Shown: positions 42,774 through 51,684 of the stretch, in pieces
Numbering within the stretch: position 1 is the stretch's first letter
Layout of the letters: every line of letters starts with the position of its first letter
Origin: Nodularia sphaerocarpa UHCC 0038
GTDB taxonomy: Bacteria; Cyanobacteriota; Cyanobacteriia; Cyanobacteriales; Nostocaceae
Direction of reading: 5' to 3'
Length of the DNA: 64,000 nt
Assembly (NCBI RefSeq): GCF_022376295.1
Contig: NZ_CP060140.1
Span: forward strand, 3,352,356-3,416,355
The notes under the pieces: generated by a model
Database searches by the model: none
The model's input: only the letters and a program-made list of their open reading frames with translations
Told to the model about the DNA's origin: nothing
Position numbers and translations under genes: made by a program

Positions 42774-44705
42774 CTAAAGAGTCCTCGCCGCCGCACCACT
42801 ACACACAACCCGAAAACCGATATCGTTGAGCGCGAAGTCTGGGTTGTCGTCGTGGCGAAGGGCAGAACGACAGTAATCATGATCGTTGTCCCACGAACCA
42901 CCGCGCAGCAGCCGTGGCTGATTATCATTATCACTTAACCAAGCGCTGCCATCTGCGGGTGCATTATTATAATTTTTGTGCCACTCATCCTGACACCATT
43001 CCCATACATTACCACACATATCATATAAACCAAAGGGGTTGGCAGGAAATTTTCCCACATCGGTTGTTTGCTTTCGATATTCACCCTTTGGTGCAGAACC
43101 ATAAGTGTAATTCTTGCCATCGTAATTAGCCAAATCTGTGGTAATTGTCTCACCAAAATAAAACGCCGTAGTTGTTCCCGCCCGACAGGCATATTCCCAT
43201 TCAGCTTCACTGGGTAAGCGATAGGTTTTGCCAGTTTTTTGAGATAGTCGGGCGCAAAACTCCACAGCATGATCCCAAGAAACCATTTCTACAGGACGAT
43301 TAGCACCTTTAAACTCAGATGGATCGGGATTTAAATCAATCTTTACTTTATCAAAAGCTGCAACTGCTGCCCATTGAGCTTGAGTGACTGGAAATTTCCC
43401 CATAAAAAACGGTTGAATGGTGACTCTGTGCTGGGGACTTTCATTGTCACGTCGTTGTGGCTCATTTTCAGGCGAACCCATGAGAAATTTACCCCCAGGA
43501 ATTTTCACCATATCTAGAATTACACGATTACCTAAATTTTCTGTAAAAAACTCGGCACGTCGCCGACTGCGGTTAATTTCATAGCTTTTCCCTGTACCTA
43601 AAAAACCTTTATTTGTTACCGTTATGGTAGCCGTATCAAATTCAAAAGGCTGAGTTTGAATACTTCGGGGAGAAGGAGTTTGAGCTTGAATACTTGGGGG
43701 AGGTGGAGGTGGAGTTTGAATCCTTGGGGGAGGTGGAGGTGGAGGTGGAGTTTGAATCCTTGGGGGAGGTGGAGGTGGAGGTGGAGTTTGAATCCTTGGG
43801 GGAGAAGGAGGTTGAGATGATTTTCTTTCCACTTGTTGTTTAACTTCTGCAACAGACTGAAAACGATGCTTGGCGATGGGATGAGCTAACTTTTCCAAAA
43901 TCTTACCCAATTCATCACTGACTACATTCCCATTCAAGTAATCCCGCCATACCCATTCCCCTTCTAGAGGACTATATAAATCAAAGGGGCTAATTCCTGT
44001 TAATAAATGTAGACAAGTTACCCCTAAACTATATAAATCACTGATAAAAAAGGGTTTTCCCATAGACTGTTCAGGAGCGCAATATTCCGCAGACCCGATA
44101 ATTGTTCCTGTAGCTGTGCGTTGCTGTTGCTTGACTACCTTAGCCGCGCCAAAGTCTACTAAAAATAACTTGTTGTTACTGCTGCACCGGATGATATTCT
44201 CTGGTTTAATATCTCGGTGAATTACTTGTTTACTATGGACAAATTCTAGGATTTCTAATATTTCTAGTAATAATTCTCTAATCTGTTTTTCAGAAAACAC
44301 ACCATTATTATCTAACTCAGCTTGTAGAGTATTTCCTTGCACAAATTCTTGCACTAAATATTGGCGATTATCTACGATAAAATAAGCCATCAACTCAGGA
44401 ATTTGCGGATGTTTCCCTAACTCTTCTAATCGTTGTGCTTCCTGTGCAAATAACTGAGATGCTTTTTCAATGGTATCTGTCCCTTGCGCCTGGGGTAAAA
44501 ACTGTTTGATTACACAATAGGGTTGGGAAGGTTTAAATTGATCTGTAGCTAGAAATGTGCGACCAAAACCACCTTGACCTAAAATTGAGCGGGGTATATA
44601 CCTTTCTGTCAGCACTAATTTACTACCGCATTTCTGACAATATTTAAAATTATCGGGGTTGGGGTGCAGACAGTCTGGGTTCAGACAGTAGATTATGTTC
44701 ATCAT
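42774..44705 (-). CDS. Ser/Thr kinase fused to formylglycine-generating-enzyme-like domain
   Basis: 643 residues. Zinc ribbon (about 6-29, CxxxxC...CxxC), then a PknB-type kinase (about 35-285): GQGGFGRTF loop, VIKQF lysine, HRDIKPEN catalytic loop, DFGAAK. A Pro-rich linker (about 295-345) made of repeated PPRIQTPPPPPPPP. The C-terminal domain (about 395-640) is FGE-sulfatase/SUMF1-like: VKIPGGKFLMGSPENEPQR, PQHRVTIQPFFMGKFPVTQAQW, YRLPSEAEWEYACRAGT, GLYDMCGNVWEWC, RLLRGGSWDN, GFRVVC. Such fusions are common in cyanobacteria; the FGE-like part may bind or modify substrate. No signal peptide, so cytoplasmic. Confidence 0.92.
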   Translation of the reverse strand: MMNIIYCLNPDCLHPNPDNFKYCQKCGSKLVLTERYIPRSILGQGGFGRTFLATDQFKPSQPYCVIKQFLPQAQGTDTIEKASQLFAQEAQRLEELGKHPQIPELMAYFIVDNRQYLVQEFVQGNTLQAELDNNGVFSEKQIRELLLEILEILEFVHSKQVIHRDIKPENIIRCSSNNKLFLVDFGAAKVVKQQQRTATGTIIGSAEYCAPEQSMGKPFFISDLYSLGVTCLHLLTGISPFDLYSPLEGEWVWRDYLNGNVVSDELGKILEKLAHPIAKHRFQSVAEVKQQVERKSSQPPSPPRIQTPPPPPPPPRIQTPPPPPPPPRIQTPPPPPPSIQAQTPSPRSIQTQPFEFDTATITVTNKGFLGTGKSYEINRSRRRAEFFTENLGNRVILDMVKIPGGKFLMGSPENEPQRRDNESPQHRVTIQPFFMGKFPVTQAQWAAVAAFDKVKIDLNPDPSEFKGANRPVEMVSWDHAVEFCARLSQKTGKTYRLPSEAEWEYACRAGTTTAFYFGETITTDLANYDGKNYTYGSAPKGEYRKQTTDVGKFPANPFGLYDMCGNVWEWCQDEWHKNYNNAPADGSAWLSDNDNQPRLLRGGSWDNDHDYCRSALRHDDNPDFALNDIGFRVVCSGAAARTL

Positions 44706-45121
44706 GTCTGGGGGTGAGGATTGTGGGGATTCCGTGAGGGTGGTGATATTTTGCTACCACAAGCATTATACACAAAATCCGAGTATTATTAGCTACGCCG
44801 CTACTGCAAAAGCGATACTCTCAAGAAACAGATTTTAAAACCGTTACCAGATAAAATTTTCCTGTTTTCACATATTTATGAAACGAACCACTTTGGCGCT
44901 AGCCTCTCCCTTTGGGCTATGGTGTACCACATCATAAGACCCCACCCCTAACCCCTCCCCGCAAGCGAGGAGGGGAACTAGATTTCCGCTTAAATCTTGT
45001 TTTTAAGTCAATTACTTTTGCAGATTGTAGCGACTGTCTTGAAAGTCAAGGTTTTCAACCCGCGTAGGCGGGTTTCGCCTGTGTAGCCGCGACTTCTAGT
45101 CGCCTGGTGCTGTTCTAAAAG
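44706..45121. other. Intergenic region with repeat remnants
   Basis: 416 bp. GGCGCTAGCCTCTCCCTTTGGG (44895-44916), a CCCCACCCCTAACCCCTCCCC hairpin repeat (44940-44980) and a family B core (45048-45105). No gene found. Confidence 0.65.
45048..45105. repeat. Core-only remnant of family B element
   Basis: Retains the AACCCGCGTAGGCGGGTT hairpin and CCGCGACTTCTAGTCGCC, but no AGAGGATG ends are recognisable. Confidence 0.65.
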
Positions 45122-46852
45122 CTAAAAACCCAAATCAGCTTTTGCTAATTCAGCCGCAGCGAATACTTCTGCATCTGGTTTTTCTTCCCAAGCAGGATCA
45201 CCGATTTCTCTATAGAAATTCTCATCATAAGGACGAGTTCTCACAACCACCGGCATGGGGACAGCATGACCTAAAATTAAGGCTTGTTGTTTTGAATCTA
45301 ATTTGGCTAATACTGACCGCAAACCACCCGCACCTGATACACCTGTAAAAATGGCATCAATATCTTTATCATCATTGAGCAAAGCGGTGATGCGTGTCCC
45401 AATTTGAGACATGACTTCATTATCTATCCCTGATGGGCGTTGGTCTACAACTAACAAAGTTACAAAATATTTTCGCAGTTCCCTAGCGATCGTCCCAAAT
45501 ATGGTACTCTGGACAATGGAAGGATCAAGAAATCGGTGCGCCTCTTCAATGGTAATCATTAATGGTGTGGGGCGATCGCATGGATTCTTACTTTGTAAAA
45601 ATGTATCGGCTTTCTTGACATAATGTTCATGAATCCGTCTGGTGATCATATTAGTCACCAACATATAAGAAAGCATATTTGCTTGGGAACCAAATTCTAT
45701 AACTACGTTTTTCCCTGCTTCCAAACACTGCACAATTTTACTGATATAATTATGGGGGCAAGCAGCTCGCATATACTTTAAGCTATCCATACGCATCAGT
45801 TTACGCTGCAATCCCATAATTGAAGATTTATTTCCCCGCCTTTCGTTGCAGAACATTTCGATATCTTCGTTAGTCATATTCAGCAACTGGACAATCCAAG
45901 TTTTACCCAATTCGCTATACAAAATATTAGCGTTATCCAAAGCTGCATCCGACAGTCCTAAATCTCGATTGCATAACTTAATATCTTCAACTTCCACTTG
46001 CTCGTAACTCAGATACAGTTCTTGAGCATCACGCACACCCCGACGCTTTGTAGATTCAGGATCAAGGGTGTAGACTTCTACTTTACCAGGAAATAGTTGC
46101 TTTAAGCCTTTAACAGTATTAACATTTTTACCTTCGGCGACTGCTTCCCAGCCATACTCCGAGTGCATATCAAATATCAAGTTTACCGCCGCATTCTTAC
46201 GAATCACCCCAGCTAAAAGTAAGCGGGTGAGGAAAGATTTACCCGTTCCAGATTTACCAAATACGCCATTACTCCGTTCAACAAAGCGGTTTAAATCGAT
46301 ACAAATAGGTACATCCATATCTAAGGGTTTACCGATAGAAAAATTTCGCCTTTGGGGGTCATCTTCCCAACCAAATACGCGGCGAAAATCCTCTTCACTT
46401 GCGTCGTAAACTTGGCTAAAGTGACTGGGAATAGTTTTAACCGGTAGTAATTCCATCGTCGTACTGGTTTGAGCCTGAAATGACGCTAAACCAGTAGCCG
46501 ATGGTACAAAAGGATTCGCTGATTTACCATTCCTTGAGGATAAAGATTCATCAGATTCGGGAGTGAACATCAACATCGGCGAGAGGTTGATCGTACCATA
46601 AGTACCACTACCAGCTAAAACTTCGCGTAAAAAAGTATCTTCCCAATTGGGGGGACTAGCGATAATGCGATCATTCGCAGTTCCCAATGCTACATCAGTC
46701 AGCATACAGAAAAAGTGCGATCGCAGTCCATGCACAACTAAAAATTTACCCACCCGCATATCCTCAACAGAAATATCCGGGTGTAGTCGTACTTCTAATC
46801 CCCCAGTCAGAGAACCTTGGATAACTGAACCTAACGGTTGTGACAAATTCAT
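45122..46852 (-). CDS. HerA/DUF87-type ATPase
   Basis: 576 residues. N-terminal HerA-ATP synthase-barrel-like segment (about 5-40, GSVIQGSLTGGLEVRLHPDISVEDMRVGKFLVV). ATPase core with Walker A GKSGTGKS (199-206) and Walker B LMITIEEAHRFLD (about 450), DQRPSGID as sensor region, and an arginine in GTRITALL. HerA works with the NurA nuclease in archaea and some bacteria for DNA end processing; no NurA gene is in this window. In cyanobacteria this protein is widespread as a stand-alone gene, so the DNA-repair role is inferred. Confidence 0.85.
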   Translation of the reverse strand: MNLSQPLGSVIQGSLTGGLEVRLHPDISVEDMRVGKFLVVHGLRSHFFCMLTDVALGTANDRIIASPPNWEDTFLREVLAGSGTYGTINLSPMLMFTPESDESLSSRNGKSANPFVPSATGLASFQAQTSTTMELLPVKTIPSHFSQVYDASEEDFRRVFGWEDDPQRRNFSIGKPLDMDVPICIDLNRFVERSNGVFGKSGTGKSFLTRLLLAGVIRKNAAVNLIFDMHSEYGWEAVAEGKNVNTVKGLKQLFPGKVEVYTLDPESTKRRGVRDAQELYLSYEQVEVEDIKLCNRDLGLSDAALDNANILYSELGKTWIVQLLNMTNEDIEMFCNERRGNKSSIMGLQRKLMRMDSLKYMRAACPHNYISKIVQCLEAGKNVVIEFGSQANMLSYMLVTNMITRRIHEHYVKKADTFLQSKNPCDRPTPLMITIEEAHRFLDPSIVQSTIFGTIARELRKYFVTLLVVDQRPSGIDNEVMSQIGTRITALLNDDKDIDAIFTGVSGAGGLRSVLAKLDSKQQALILGHAVPMPVVVRTRPYDENFYREIGDPAWEEKPDAEVFAAAELAKADLGF

Positions 46853-46951
46853 TTGAATTAGTGACAGAGTTCTCTGTATTTATCTGTGTTTATCTGTGTC
46901 CATCTGTGGTTGATAACTTCTTCAAAATCCCCTCAGTCCATCATCCCATGA

Positions 46952-47743
46952 TTATTCAATTTGAATAGAAGTCGGTGCTGATCCAGCTGAAGGTAAACTA
47001 ATTAATGGTTTACGGAATTGAGCATAAAGGCGATCGCGCCAAGTAAAGAAAGGTTGATAATGAGGATTATCCGCCAATCCTGGGACACCTTTACCTCGCA
47101 GTCCTGCGGGTAAATCCAGATAAGGCGCTTCGGGGAACTTCAGCAATATAGATAAACTAGCCACTGTCAAGTCAGCTAAAGTTGGCTCATCGCCGGTTAA
47201 ATAGGGACTATCCGCCAATATTAGTGTTAACGCTTCTAAGTCTTGTTTCAAGTCGGCGATCGCGGACTTAATCACATCTGGACTATAACCCACCCCAAAA
47301 CCCAAAACAGTCAACACATCACTGGGTACTCCAGCCACCAGACTTTTGAATATATCAGGTGTAGAATTAGGCAACAAAGACTTGCGAAAATTTTGGTCTT
47401 GACTAATAGCCGAAAAAAGAGCCTTCCTACCTTTGACACCGATGGACTCATCAGCCCATTCTTCCATCAACAAACATAAACCCCGTTGTTTAGGATCTTG
47501 AGGGATGAGTGGGCGCTCAGGATATTCTAAATCCAAATACTTAGCAATTTCCGTAGAATCAACAATATATCTACTACCGTCCTTTAAAACTGGCACTTGC
47601 TTTTGACCAGTCAGCCGGAATAAATCTACTTGTCCCATCCCCGGTGTAACTTCTATCTTCCGGTAATTTAGCCCTTTATAATCTAGGATTAACCGAACTT
47701 TTTCTGAGTAGTGAGATAATTCCCATTGGTATAATTCTAGCAT
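46952..47743 (-). CDS. Glutathione S-transferase family protein
   Basis: 263 residues. Thioredoxin-like N-domain (1-80): YQWELSHYSEKVRLILDYKGL, with KQVPVLKDGSRYIVDSTEIAKYLD as the glutathione-binding VPVL/DST segment. C-terminal helical domain from about 90 to 260, with LADSPYLTGDEPTLADLTVAS, the GST_C N-capping box. The reaction may be conjugation, isomerisation or reduction. Substrate unknown. It is co-oriented with the HerA-like gene, 99 bp upstream. Confidence 0.87.
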   Translation of the reverse strand: MLELYQWELSHYSEKVRLILDYKGLNYRKIEVTPGMGQVDLFRLTGQKQVPVLKDGSRYIVDSTEIAKYLDLEYPERPLIPQDPKQRGLCLLMEEWADESIGVKGRKALFSAISQDQNFRKSLLPNSTPDIFKSLVAGVPSDVLTVLGFGVGYSPDVIKSAIADLKQDLEALTLILADSPYLTGDEPTLADLTVASLSILLKFPEAPYLDLPAGLRGKGVPGLADNPHYQPFFTWRDRLYAQFRKPLISLPSAGSAPTSIQIE

Positions 47744-48092
47744 AATCTATAGTGTTAACAGATTTATTGAACAATGCTCTCATTGTATCTTTATATCAAG
47801 TAATTTTCCTGAGAACTTCAGCAAGTTATCTCGAATTTTTTCGACATAACAGGGTATTTTTGGCTAATTCTAGGCAATTACGTGATTTTTATCAAAGAAT
47901 TATTGTCTGATTGATTCAAATATTCAATAAACTCAAATTACGTAATTTTGAGATTCAGGTGTTCAAAAATATAAATGCTAACAGTACATAATCCTTTTAA
48001 GCAACAACCTTAATCCTGGATTTAGATATTTGGCGTAGCGAAGTGTTATAAATCTTTATGTGACCTATAAAACTGAAAGACAAACAAAATTT
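47744..48092. other. Intergenic region, nothing recognised
   Basis: 349 bp, AT-rich, between divergent GST and fasciclin genes. Probably promoters for both. No repeat or small gene could be supported. Confidence 0.6.
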
Positions 48093-48782
48093 ATGAAGGC
48101 AAATTACAGCAAATTGTTGACCAAATTGGCAAGCGTAGTAGGTTTAGCGAGCGTTAGTCTCCTAATTACTTTACCATCACAAGCCAATCAGTCAACCAAT
48201 AATTTAGTAGCACAGGCAGGTAGTGGAATCCTAAATCCTCGACCCAGTATTTTCAATGAACCTCCCTATAACCGTGGTCCTCGGACTACCACTCCAGCTA
48301 CACCAACACCAAGAGTCACACCAACACCCCCGACAACTCGTCCGGGAGCAGGAACAACTGACACTCAAAACAAAACCTTGTTAGGATTGGCAGAGTCTAG
48401 CCCTAACTTTAAAACCTTAACTGCGGCTTTAAAAGCAGCCGGATTGACAGAGACTTTGCAAGGTAGAGATAACTTAACGGTTTTTGCTCCCACTGATGCT
48501 GCATTTGCCAAATTACCCGCAGATGCTGTGAGAGATTTGTTGAAGCCAGAGAATAAAGAAATTTTGTTGCAGCTATTAACTTACCATGTTGTCAATGGTA
48601 CAGTTCTATCTACTGATTTGAAATCTGGCGACGTGCAAAGCCTTGAAGGCGGTAAAATCAAGGTTACAGTTGGTTCTAATGGCGTGATGGTAAATGATGC
48701 CAACGTAGTTCAGGCAGATATTAAAGGTAGTAATGGTGTAATACACGCGATTGATCAGGTGATTTTGCCTCCTGACTTGTAG
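48093..48782 (+). CDS. Secreted fasciclin (FAS1) domain protein
   Basis: 229 residues from ATG 48093. A GTG at 48060 is in frame, but the ATG gives a standard signal peptide (about 1-31, cut near SQANQ). A Pro/Thr-rich linker (about 55-95) precedes a single FAS1 domain (about 105-228) with both hallmark boxes: LTVFAPTDAAFAKLP (H1) and GVIHAIDQVILPP (H2), and YHVVNG between. FAS1 domains mediate adhesion or cell-surface contacts. A Rho-independent terminator follows at 48871. Confidence 0.88.
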   Translation: MKANYSKLLTKLASVVGLASVSLLITLPSQANQSTNNLVAQAGSGILNPRPSIFNEPPYNRGPRTTTPATPTPRVTPTPPTTRPGAGTTDTQNKTLLGLAESSPNFKTLTAALKAAGLTETLQGRDNLTVFAPTDAAFAKLPADAVRDLLKPENKEILLQLLTYHVVNGTVLSTDLKSGDVQSLEGGKIKVTVGSNGVMVNDANVVQADIKGSNGVIHAIDQVILPPDL

Positions 48783-49168
48783 GTTAGAGACAGAGGTAGA
48801 GACTTAGCATACAACGTCTCTATACTGTGGTCTAATTAACCGAAAAATGCCGTAAAATCCTAGCTAGAACAAAATCCCGTACCGATGTTAATTCTGGTCG
48901 GGATTTTTTTTCTGATCTTGATCCTCAAATATCTACCAAAAGGAGGTAGACTTGGAATAATGAATGAATCGAAATCAGCTTTACATAACTTTTTATAACA
49001 TTTTTTTAGCTTATCCCCTGATAGTGAAAATTATGTGTCACAATCGGGATGAGAATTAATTCGGCGACAGCGTTTGTTTTTAGTATTGACAGGCTTTTTA
49101 CTTGTGGTATTTACAGACTTCTCTCCGAAATCTAAATCTCTACATCTTTCCGATTTTGGAGACAATCA
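48783..49168. other. Intergenic region: repeat remnant, terminator, and rbp leader
   Basis: 386 bp. A degenerate GTAGAGAC...GTCTCTA palindrome (about 48796-48824), a terminator (48871-48911), and a long untranslated-looking leader before the RRM gene. Long leaders are typical for cold-regulated rbp genes. No gene. Confidence 0.6.
48871..48911 (+). terminator. Intrinsic terminator after fasciclin gene
   Basis: AAAATCCCG-x-ACC / GGT-CGGGATTTT stem followed by an uninterrupted T-run, TTTTTTTT, on the plus strand. Confidence 0.8.
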
Positions 49169-49471
49169 ATGTCAATTTATGTAGGCAATCTCTCTTACGA
49201 CGTTACCCAAGACACTCTATCTGGTGTGTTTGCAGAGTACGGTACTGTAAGACGAGTTCAAATACCTACTGACCGTGAAACAGGTCGTGTACGTGGTTTT
49301 GCTTTCGTAGAAATGGGTTCAGACGCTGAAGAAACAGCAGCCATTGAAGCTTTAGATGGTGCTGAATGGATGGGACGCGACTTGAAAGTAAATAAAGCTA
49401 AACCCAAAGAAGACAGAGGCGGTTCCTTTGGTGGTAACCGGGGCGGTGGTGGCTCCCGTGAGCGCTACTAG
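49169..49471 (+). CDS. RRM-domain RNA-binding protein with Gly-rich tail
   Basis: 100 residues. One RRM: RNP2 IYVGNL (3-8) and RNP1 RGFAFVEM (42-49), then a short Gly/Arg/Ser-rich tail (GGSFGGNRGGGGSRERY). It belongs to the cyanobacterial Rbp family (rbpA-like), small glycine-rich RNA-binding proteins often induced by cold. Which rbp paralogue cannot be fixed. The leader is long, and a terminator follows at 49569. Confidence 0.92.
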   Translation: MSIYVGNLSYDVTQDTLSGVFAEYGTVRRVQIPTDRETGRVRGFAFVEMGSDAEETAAIEALDGAEWMGRDLKVNKAKPKEDRGGSFGGNRGGGGSRERY

Positions 49472-49568
49472 GAACTAGGATAGAAATCTGGAATCTGGAA
49501 TCTGGGGGAAGAACCTTCTAATCCCATTCCCGATTCCCGATGTTTGAAAACCAAGAATTAAAACTATT

Positions 49569-49605
49569 ACTCCGAACAAGGCTGAGTCCCTGTTCGGAGT
49601 TTTTT
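49569..49605 (+). terminator. Intrinsic terminator after RRM gene
   Basis: ACTCCGAACA / TGTTCGGAGT stem with loop AGGCTGAGTCCC, then TTTTT. Confidence 0.85.
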
Positions 49606-49659
49606 ACTGTTTATTTAACTCAGAAGTGAGTCAGTAAAAGTCGAAAAGCCTATATCAAT

Positions 49660-49830
49660 TTATAGGATACCCCAAAAGTGGAGAAAACCTTGACCGGAGA
49701 ACACTTCCAATAAAATAGCGGATACAAAACCAATCATTGCAAAACGACCATTCCAGTTTTCGCTTTGAGAAGTGAATCCCCAACGTAAAGCATTAGGATC
49801 GCTCGAAGCTGCATTCTTAGTATCTGGCAT
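49660..49830 (-). CDS. High-light-inducible protein (HLIP, one-helix CAB-like)
   Basis: 56 residues, short and easily overlooked. Reads MPDTKNAASSDPNALRWGFT then ENWNGRFAMIGFVSAILLEVFSG. The ExxNGRxAMxGF helix is the chlorophyll a/b-binding motif: Glu and Asn ligate chlorophyll, Arg makes the inter-helix salt bridge, and the protein works as a dimer. HLIPs bind chlorophyll and carotenoid in the thylakoid and protect photosystem II assembly intermediates under stress. Start ATG 49828-49830 is the only sensible one; stop TAA 49660-49662. Convergent with the RRM gene. Confidence 0.93.
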   Translation of the reverse strand: MPDTKNAASSDPNALRWGFTSQSENWNGRFAMIGFVSAILLEVFSGQGFLHFWGIL

Positions 49831-49966
49831 AATTAATATTCCTAGTTTTTATGTGGCAAAAATTGCGGTTTATGTAAACTAATGTAACAGATATTTACGA
49901 AAATGCAATACAACAACCCAACTTTAATTGAGGTGATTACCGTATACCGTCGCCAGGTTCACCGAA

Positions 49967-51484
49967 CTAACCGCGCGTATAACGATGTTTCACTCCTATG
50001 GGGAAATATTCTGCATCACCCATTGGGGCTAATGTGACTTGTGGTGTTTGATATTCTGGGGAAACATAGTTAGCAAATTCGCTGTTGAGGCGCAACAGTT
50101 GGGAAAGAATTGAGGATGTTATGGCTTGTCGCTTGTCTTCACTATCTTCTACCCCTGGCGCTAATTCTACAACTATAGATAAAAAGCGGTTTTTATCTGC
50201 ATCTTCTTTCACCTGTAACACGAACTTCCCAGTTACCCATTTTGTAATTCCGGCTTGTTCTAATCCCACTGTGACATTTTCGGGATAAATATTCGCGCCA
50301 AAGAAGGAAACTGTAAAGTTAGAGCGTCCGAAAACATAGACGAAAGGTAATTGATAAATTCCTCTAGGTAACTGCTGAGTCTGAGAACGCAGATTTTCCA
50401 CAGGATTAAATCCCCACTCAGCTAAGAACTGGAGCATGGTATCGTAACTAATAATCCCGCCAGTATCCATGATGTTATAGCGGATCAAAGGAATGCCATT
50501 GTCTCCAGAAAATAACAATGTGCTATTCTCAACTTCAAACAAGCGACTGCTGGGGTCGTATTGTAGTAATGTGGGTAAACGAGATTCCCCAAATAAAGCT
50601 TTGGCTGCATCTGGATGTTCTGCGAGGAAACGACGAATGCAGATACTCAAGGGTGTTTCATTGCCCAATACACCTGCGTCCGCAGTACCATAGAGTGATG
50701 CAGAGTCGTAACAGGGATTTTGCGCCCCCACTCTCTCACCCACCAAAGTCCGCCATTCTTCACTGAATACTTCTCCGGCCATGACTAATTTAATCTGATA
50801 TTGCTGCCACTCCACACCATTGGCAATACCAGTATCAATGACATCTTTGAGAAATGGCGGATATCCGAGTAAGACTACTTGATCAAATGCTCCGCCGAGT
50901 TCCTGGACAATACGCAAAATTTCTGCTTTATTGTTACCGGGGGTAATTACAGTCAGGGGATAACCTTTACTGGCAAGATAGCGACAGCAATTGGTGGTGA
51001 ACATTCCACCGACCCAAGTGCCTAATGAGAAACAAATTACAGCTAGGGTGCGTCTAGTATCTGCATAAAAACTATCATGAAAAATTTGTTCAAATCTTGT
51101 AGCAATTTGCAGTTCATCGGTGAAGAAACGCGGCCAAAATGTGGGTTTACCTGTGGAACCGGAGGAAGCAGCTATCATATCGCAGGCTTCTAATTTTCCA
51201 TAGCGGCATAATTTAGTTAAAGGATAACGCGATATATAATTTTCTTTGTTAATTACGGGTAGTTGCTGAAAGTCGGCAAATGTTTGGATAGCTGTGGAAT
51301 CAATGTTTTGTGCTGCTAAAAAAGCTTTGTAAGCAGGTACATTGGTAGCTACATCGTAAAATAAATTTAAGGCTGTTGATTGGCTGGGAATATTGAGATG
51401 TTGTTGTAGTAGTGTTTCTAAGGGAGTAGAGACAAAATATTCAAATGCCTTAATGGCTCGCGTTGCTTGTGTTTTGTCGTTCAT
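49967..51484 (-). CDS. Phenylacetate-CoA ligase-like adenylating enzyme
   Basis: 505 residues of the PaaK/CapK (ANL) superfamily. P-loop-like motif MIAASSGSTGKPTFWPR (about 106-122), DSASLYGTADAGVLGNE (about 255-271) as the A5-like motif with Tyr-Gly-Thr, and a C-terminal domain with VYVFGRSNFTVSFFGANIYPENV. These enzymes adenylate a carboxylate and commonly pass it to CoA. Substrate unknown. No aromatic-degradation genes surround it, so the phenylacetate role should not be assumed. Confidence 0.82.
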   Translation of the reverse strand: MNDKTQATRAIKAFEYFVSTPLETLLQQHLNIPSQSTALNLFYDVATNVPAYKAFLAAQNIDSTAIQTFADFQQLPVINKENYISRYPLTKLCRYGKLEACDMIAASSGSTGKPTFWPRFFTDELQIATRFEQIFHDSFYADTRRTLAVICFSLGTWVGGMFTTNCCRYLASKGYPLTVITPGNNKAEILRIVQELGGAFDQVVLLGYPPFLKDVIDTGIANGVEWQQYQIKLVMAGEVFSEEWRTLVGERVGAQNPCYDSASLYGTADAGVLGNETPLSICIRRFLAEHPDAAKALFGESRLPTLLQYDPSSRLFEVENSTLLFSGDNGIPLIRYNIMDTGGIISYDTMLQFLAEWGFNPVENLRSQTQQLPRGIYQLPFVYVFGRSNFTVSFFGANIYPENVTVGLEQAGITKWVTGKFVLQVKEDADKNRFLSIVVELAPGVEDSEDKRQAITSSILSQLLRLNSEFANYVSPEYQTPQVTLAPMGDAEYFPIGVKHRYTRG

Positions 51485-51524
51485 GATGTTTATCGTTAGT
51501 TTTTACCAGTATTTTAGGATAATG

Positions 51525-51554
51525 GTGGGTTACGCTGTCGCTAACCCACCCTAC
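51525..51554. repeat. Solo REP-like hairpin
   Basis: GGTGGGTTACGCTGTCGC followed by TAACCCACCCTAC: a close relative of the RAYT-flanking hairpins, 9 kb away from the transposase gene. Confidence 0.7.
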
Positions 51555-51684
51555 AAATTGGGAATTTATTTTTGGGAAATCCTTTACTCAAGCTTTTGAG
51601 GCGGAAAGTTTCGGGATGAACACCGTAACTGGAACTACATTAGTTGTAGTAAGTTAATAAAACCTTAGTTGAGCCTTCAGCATC

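Noticed and set aside
45122..46852. HerA-NurA DNA repair or Sir2-HerA defence module
   Set aside because: No NurA, Sir2 or other nuclease gene is adjacent; only the ATPase can be supported.
49967..51484. Assignment as true phenylacetate-CoA ligase (paaK)
   Set aside because: The fold is right, but no paa genes are nearby, so only the superfamily call is supported.
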